Assembly (NCBI GenBank): GCA_035515795.1
Contig: DATJAY010000002.1
Span: 62,001-126,000, forward strand
Length of the DNA stretch: 64,000 bases
Origin: Candidatus Acidiferrales bacterium
Lineage (GTDB): Bacteria; Bacteroidota; Ignavibacteria; Kryptoniales; JAKASW01
Direction of reading: 5' to 3'
Positions 60,896-64,000 of this stretch are shown here, piece after piece; within the stretch, counting starts at the first letter, position 1, and each line of letters starts with the position of its first letter. A program made the position numbers and the translations under genes. The notes under the pieces are model-generated. The model was not told where the DNA came from, ran no database searches, and worked only from the letters and a program-made list of their open reading frames with translations.

Positions 60896-63331
60896 ATGCT
60901 CACAAGGCTGTCGATCATTTCATTATTGGTTTGTTATTCCACCCTTTGTGCACAGACTTTCAAGATCACCGGTATCGTTCGCGACGCGTCCACAATGGAG
61001 CCGTTGGTATTTGCGAGTGCGTTCGTCGTTGGAACCCAGCAGGGAGCCGTAACTGACGACCGGGGCAACTTCTCGATCGACATACCATCTGGCGACTATC
61101 AGCTCCAATTCAGCTACGTCGGATATAAAACTTCCATCGTGCCGGTCTCTGTGCACAGGGATACTCATTTCGATATTGCCCTGAAATCCATCGACATCCT
61201 CCTGCAGGACATGACCGTCTATTCAAGCCAGGAAGCCAACGGCGGGACCCAACAAGAGGTCAGCGCTCTTTCACTGCAAAGCCAGACCATCTCCAGTATA
61301 ACAAGCATGACGGCGGACGTCCTCCGCAGCGTTCAAATGCTCCCGGGTGTCTCGAACGACAACGAGCTGAGCGCAAAGTTTAACGTCCATGGCGGCGACT
61401 TCAACGAGAACCTCGTCCTGGTTGATGGCATGCAGGTCTATGAGCCATACCACATCAAGGAGGCGTCGAACGCGAGCATCGGGATATTTGACGCCGATAT
61501 GATCAAGAGGATGGACTTGATGACCGGCGGCTTCACCGCGCGGTACGGAGACAAGATGAGCTCCGTGCTCAGCATCGATTACCGCGAAGGAAGCAGAGAC
61601 AGGGTGCAGGGTTCGGCAAGTCTCGGCATGACCGACGCCGATGCCCTGATAGAAGGTCCAATCGGAAGCAACGGTTCTTTCATCTTCGGCGCCAGGGAAA
61701 GCTACACTCAGCTTGTGATGAGAATGCTCAATATCTCGCCGGGGTTGCATATCTCATTTTACGATGCGCAGGGTGTACTGGCGTACCAGCTTGCACCGCA
61801 GCATAAGCTGTCGCTCTTGTTCATCCGGGCCGGCGACCTTTTCAGGCAGGATCCTGACGTCGACTTTGGCAACTCGTACACCTACCCGTTCTATACGTCA
61901 AACCACGCTTACACGGGTTCGCTGACTCAGGTGTGGAATGACACGAGTGAGCAGCATGCCGACTACTACAGCAGCATGATTGCGCTTCAAAGCACAGACG
62001 TGATATCATCAGAGGCAGTATTGAAATCGGAGATCTCTTATTACGACCAGCTCGAATCGGAGGAGGCAGTGAATCAGAACAGGTATTCATTTTTGTTCCA
62101 CTCTGACAGTCTCCAGAACGACATCTTCTACAGAGATACAGTTAATCGTGGATATGACAATGACCTTAGGATCAAGACGTTAGAGTTCAGCTCGTCTTAC
62201 GACATGCAGATGCTTCCTATCTACGGCATAAAGGCGGGAGCGAGCTATCAGCGGATCTTTTATTACCAGGATCAAGTAAATGAGCAAACCATCGCGGAGT
62301 TTACCAACAACGGCAACCAGTACCCGGACACATCATACACGGTCCGCGGCGAAAATAGTATCTCTAACGAATTCGGCAGCATAGACGCGCAGTCATTTAA
62401 AGTTGCCGGATATCTTGAGAACATATTCCAGATCGGGGAACAGACGATCCTCAATGTCGGAGGCAGGGTTGACTATTTCGATATCGATAAGGACCTGACA
62501 TGGAGTCCGCGAATAAATCTCGCGTACAAGATGACTACCGACCTTACGCTTCGTGGGGCGTGGGGATACTACTATCAATCGCCGGTTTACGAGCAACTCG
62601 AGTACTCGACTCCGTCGGATACCAATACAAAGTCGCAGCTCGCGATCCATTACGTGATCGGTGGAGACTACAGGATCATCTCCGACGAGGAAGACCGTGA
62701 TTTCCTGACCCTGAAGGTACAATTATATCATAAGACATACAGCGATCTTATTTCATCAACTGTCTCACCCTCAGGGAGAGTGTATTATTCGAGGAAGAAC
62801 GATGCGATGGGCAGAGCATCCGGCGCGGATTTATTTTTGATGTACTCGATCCCGGGATTCTCCGGATGGATAAGCTACAGTTACCTCAAAGCGGATCAGA
62901 AGCTGACACTGAACGATACGTTGGGTTATTACTTCCCGAGAAACACCGATCAGCGCCACACGCTCGCCATAGTTGCCGACATCGATCTTGGAAAGGCATG
63001 GAGCATGAACGTCAGGGCTGTTTACGGCAGCGGGTATCCGTATACTCCGATGATCGCCGTTTACAACCAAACATATGATACGTGGACGTGGGAATTAGGA
63101 AATCCAAACTCGGCTTACTTGCCGGCTTATAAACGGATCGATGCCAGAGTAACCAAAGACTTTACACTCTTCGATTGTGCCTCTTCGGTATTTCTCGATG
63201 TGAGCAATCTTTTTGACTTCACAAATGTCCAATCGTATGATTACGGATTTGACAATAACGGATATCCGCAGATCCGCGCGGAGAAATTGTTTCCCACGCT
63301 GCCGTCGCTGGGATTCTCCGTGAAGTTCTGA
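60896..63331 (+). CDS. TonB-dependent outer-membrane receptor
   Basis: I start at the ATG at 60896 because AGGAGG ends at 60888, 7 bases before it; the ATG at 60890 would abut the ribosome site. The 811-residue protein has a signal peptide (MLTRLSIISLLVCYSTLCAQ), a CarboxypepD_reg-like domain (GIVRDASTMEPLVFASAFVVG, about residues 22-105), a plug domain (VLRSVQMLPGVS, VLVDGMQVYEPYH) and a beta barrel ending GFSVKF. It imports a ligand across the outer membrane with TonB energy. No TonB or SusD partner is adjacent; the substrate cannot be inferred. Confidence 0.93.
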   Translation: MLTRLSIISLLVCYSTLCAQTFKITGIVRDASTMEPLVFASAFVVGTQQGAVTDDRGNFSIDIPSGDYQLQFSYVGYKTSIVPVSVHRDTHFDIALKSIDILLQDMTVYSSQEANGGTQQEVSALSLQSQTISSITSMTADVLRSVQMLPGVSNDNELSAKFNVHGGDFNENLVLVDGMQVYEPYHIKEASNASIGIFDADMIKRMDLMTGGFTARYGDKMSSVLSIDYREGSRDRVQGSASLGMTDADALIEGPIGSNGSFIFGARESYTQLVMRMLNISPGLHISFYDAQGVLAYQLAPQHKLSLLFIRAGDLFRQDPDVDFGNSYTYPFYTSNHAYTGSLTQVWNDTSEQHADYYSSMIALQSTDVISSEAVLKSEISYYDQLESEEAVNQNRYSFLFHSDSLQNDIFYRDTVNRGYDNDLRIKTLEFSSSYDMQMLPIYGIKAGASYQRIFYYQDQVNEQTIAEFTNNGNQYPDTSYTVRGENSISNEFGSIDAQSFKVAGYLENIFQIGEQTILNVGGRVDYFDIDKDLTWSPRINLAYKMTTDLTLRGAWGYYYQSPVYEQLEYSTPSDTNTKSQLAIHYVIGGDYRIISDEEDRDFLTLKVQLYHKTYSDLISSTVSPSGRVYYSRKNDAMGRASGADLFLMYSIPGFSGWISYSYLKADQKLTLNDTLGYYFPRNTDQRHTLAIVADIDLGKAWSMNVRAVYGSGYPYTPMIAVYNQTYDTWTWELGNPNSAYLPAYKRIDARVTKDFTLFDCASSVFLDVSNLFDFTNVQSYDYGFDNNGYPQIRAEKLFPTLPSLGFSVKF

Positions 63332-63391
63332 GCAAGCGATCGTGCGAAGGCTGCAAAGCTGGAGCAGAGCTACCTTCGCAAGGTAACCGTC

Positions 63392-63443
63392 AATTGGCGC
63401 CTTGCGCCATCCCGCAAGGCGGTGACTTGACGCCAATTTTTCT
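63392..63443 (+). terminator. Two-stem terminator / REP-like hairpin after the TonB receptor gene
   Basis: AATTGGCG (63392-63399) pairs with CGCCAATT (63431-63438), enclosing CCTTGCG (63400-63406) paired with CGCAAGG (63413-63419), and TTTTTC follows. Its minus strand is related to the hairpin repeat at 47348, so a dispersed repeat may serve as terminator here. Confidence 0.6.
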
Positions 63444-63526
63444 CAGGCCGTCGCACCCTTGCAACCATGAAACTTTCAATCTCACTCGCTAAATTACTCC
63501 CGCAAACATTTCAGGCGGACTGCAAT

Positions 63527-64000
63527 ATGATTAAGAATCTTGTCACGTTTTTCTACCGTCCATACGATTTCCTGAAGGACAGGCGCGTCAAGGCGTTGTT
63601 ATCCTTCGGCACTACGGCGTTTGCGGGTGTCTTTCTATGGTTCTTCGGTCCCTTCGGTCTGATACTCTATCCAGCCGCCGTCCAATCGGAGCTGATATTA
63701 TATTATTGCACCTTCGGACTTATTATTTCTGTCGCAAATTTTTACCTTCTCCAGAACATTCTGATAAAAAACCATGTCGTCGGCACGACCATCCTGTGGC
63801 TGGTCTGGAATATGCTGGTCATCGGCTTGAGCAATTTCTTCGTGTTCGAAATAGTGGTCGGCAAGGGAGTATTTCACTGGAGAGGTCTGCACATCATGGA
63901 GTTACAGACGCTTCTCGTCGGCTCGCTCCCGGTCCTGTTCACGGTAGTGCTTTACAATTCATATTATCTGAAGAAGAGGATCAGGATCATCAATCAAATC
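63527..64000 (+). CDS. Multi-TM protein, N-terminal part, likely membrane LytTR regulator (3' truncated)
   Basis: From ATG 63527 the frame is open to the window end (158 residues). It begins MIKNLVTFFYRPYDFLKDRR and has four hydrophobic helices (for example ALLSFGTTAFAGVFLWFFGP, LILYYCTFGLIISVANFYLL, TTILWLVWNMLVIGLSNFFV), ending in a basic stretch (YLKKRIRI). This four-helix start with a PYDFLKD-like opening resembles membrane-anchored LytTR DNA-binding regulators of Bacteroidota; the LytTR domain itself would lie beyond the window. Confidence 0.6.
   Translation, partial: MIKNLVTFFYRPYDFLKDRRVKALLSFGTTAFAGVFLWFFGPFGLILYPAAVQSELILYYCTFGLIISVANFYLLQNILIKNHVVGTTILWLVWNMLVIGLSNFFVFEIVVGKGVFHWRGLHIMELQTLLVGSLPVLFTVVLYNSYYLKKRIRIINQI

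Overview
The window looks like a chromosomal piece from a Gram-negative bacterium of the Bacteroidota/Chlorobiota (FCB) group, most likely Ignavibacteria-like. The evidence is a secreted protease ending in a type IX secretion sorting domain that opens with NYPNPFN, a TonB-dependent receptor with an N-terminal carboxypeptidase-regulatory-like domain, a large NifJ pyruvate:ferredoxin oxidoreductase, M16 and M1 zinc peptidases, and promoter-like sites of the Bacteroidota type (TTTG or TTG about 20 bases before TAnnTTTG). No rRNA, tRNA or CRISPR array was seen. The taxonomic call is inference.

Layout. 0-11.6 kb is envelope housekeeping: three consecutive peptidyl-prolyl isomerase genes (the first cut by the window edge), a translationally coupled pair of M16 peptidases, a MoxR ATPase, a secreted subtilase and a membrane VWA protein. 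12-15.2 kb is a pstCAB phosphate transporter behind three CTTAAC boxes at an exact 11-base period, followed by a small unrecognised protein. 15.3-22.4 kb carries a secreted M1-like metallopeptidase, NifJ and a dihydroorotate-dehydrogenase-like flavoprotein. 22.6-31.3 kb is a three-gene unit (membrane histidine kinase, FecR-domain protein, giant PKD-repeat protein); the DHOD-like gene before it and the PKD gene that ends it are followed by the same 30-base terminator hairpin. 31.5-39 kb holds a small outer-membrane barrel protein and two tandemly duplicated hybrid histidine kinases whose upstream regions are also duplicated.

39-49.4 kb is a repeat-rich accessory region. It has a methyltransferase, two paralogous secreted proteins, a YVTN beta-propeller, a membrane protein, an epimerase, a flippase-like protein and one intact HNH endonuclease gene surrounded by at least four decayed copies of its two ends and several copies of its leader. 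It also has a 17-unit 21-base tandem array (open in frames on both strands) with a collapsed second copy, and a 22/11-base array fused to an HNH-like N-terminus.

49.4-54.8 kb is a compact four-gene operon that is AT-richer by eye: HD phosphohydrolase, TSPPY-type DNA methyltransferase, a second methyltransferase-fold protein, and a HEAT-like/three-TM/beta-domain protein. It is my best candidate for an undescribed mobile or defence-type system. 54.8-60.9 kb is sparsely coding and full of dispersed repeats, including two copies of a 143-base MITE-like element and a dehydrogenase gene remnant. Its genes are a small secreted protein, a lipoprotein-like protein, an aerolysin-fold pore-forming protein without a signal peptide, a double SRPBCC protein and a VOC protein. 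The window closes with a TonB-dependent receptor and the start of a multi-TM protein resembling membrane-bound LytTR regulators.
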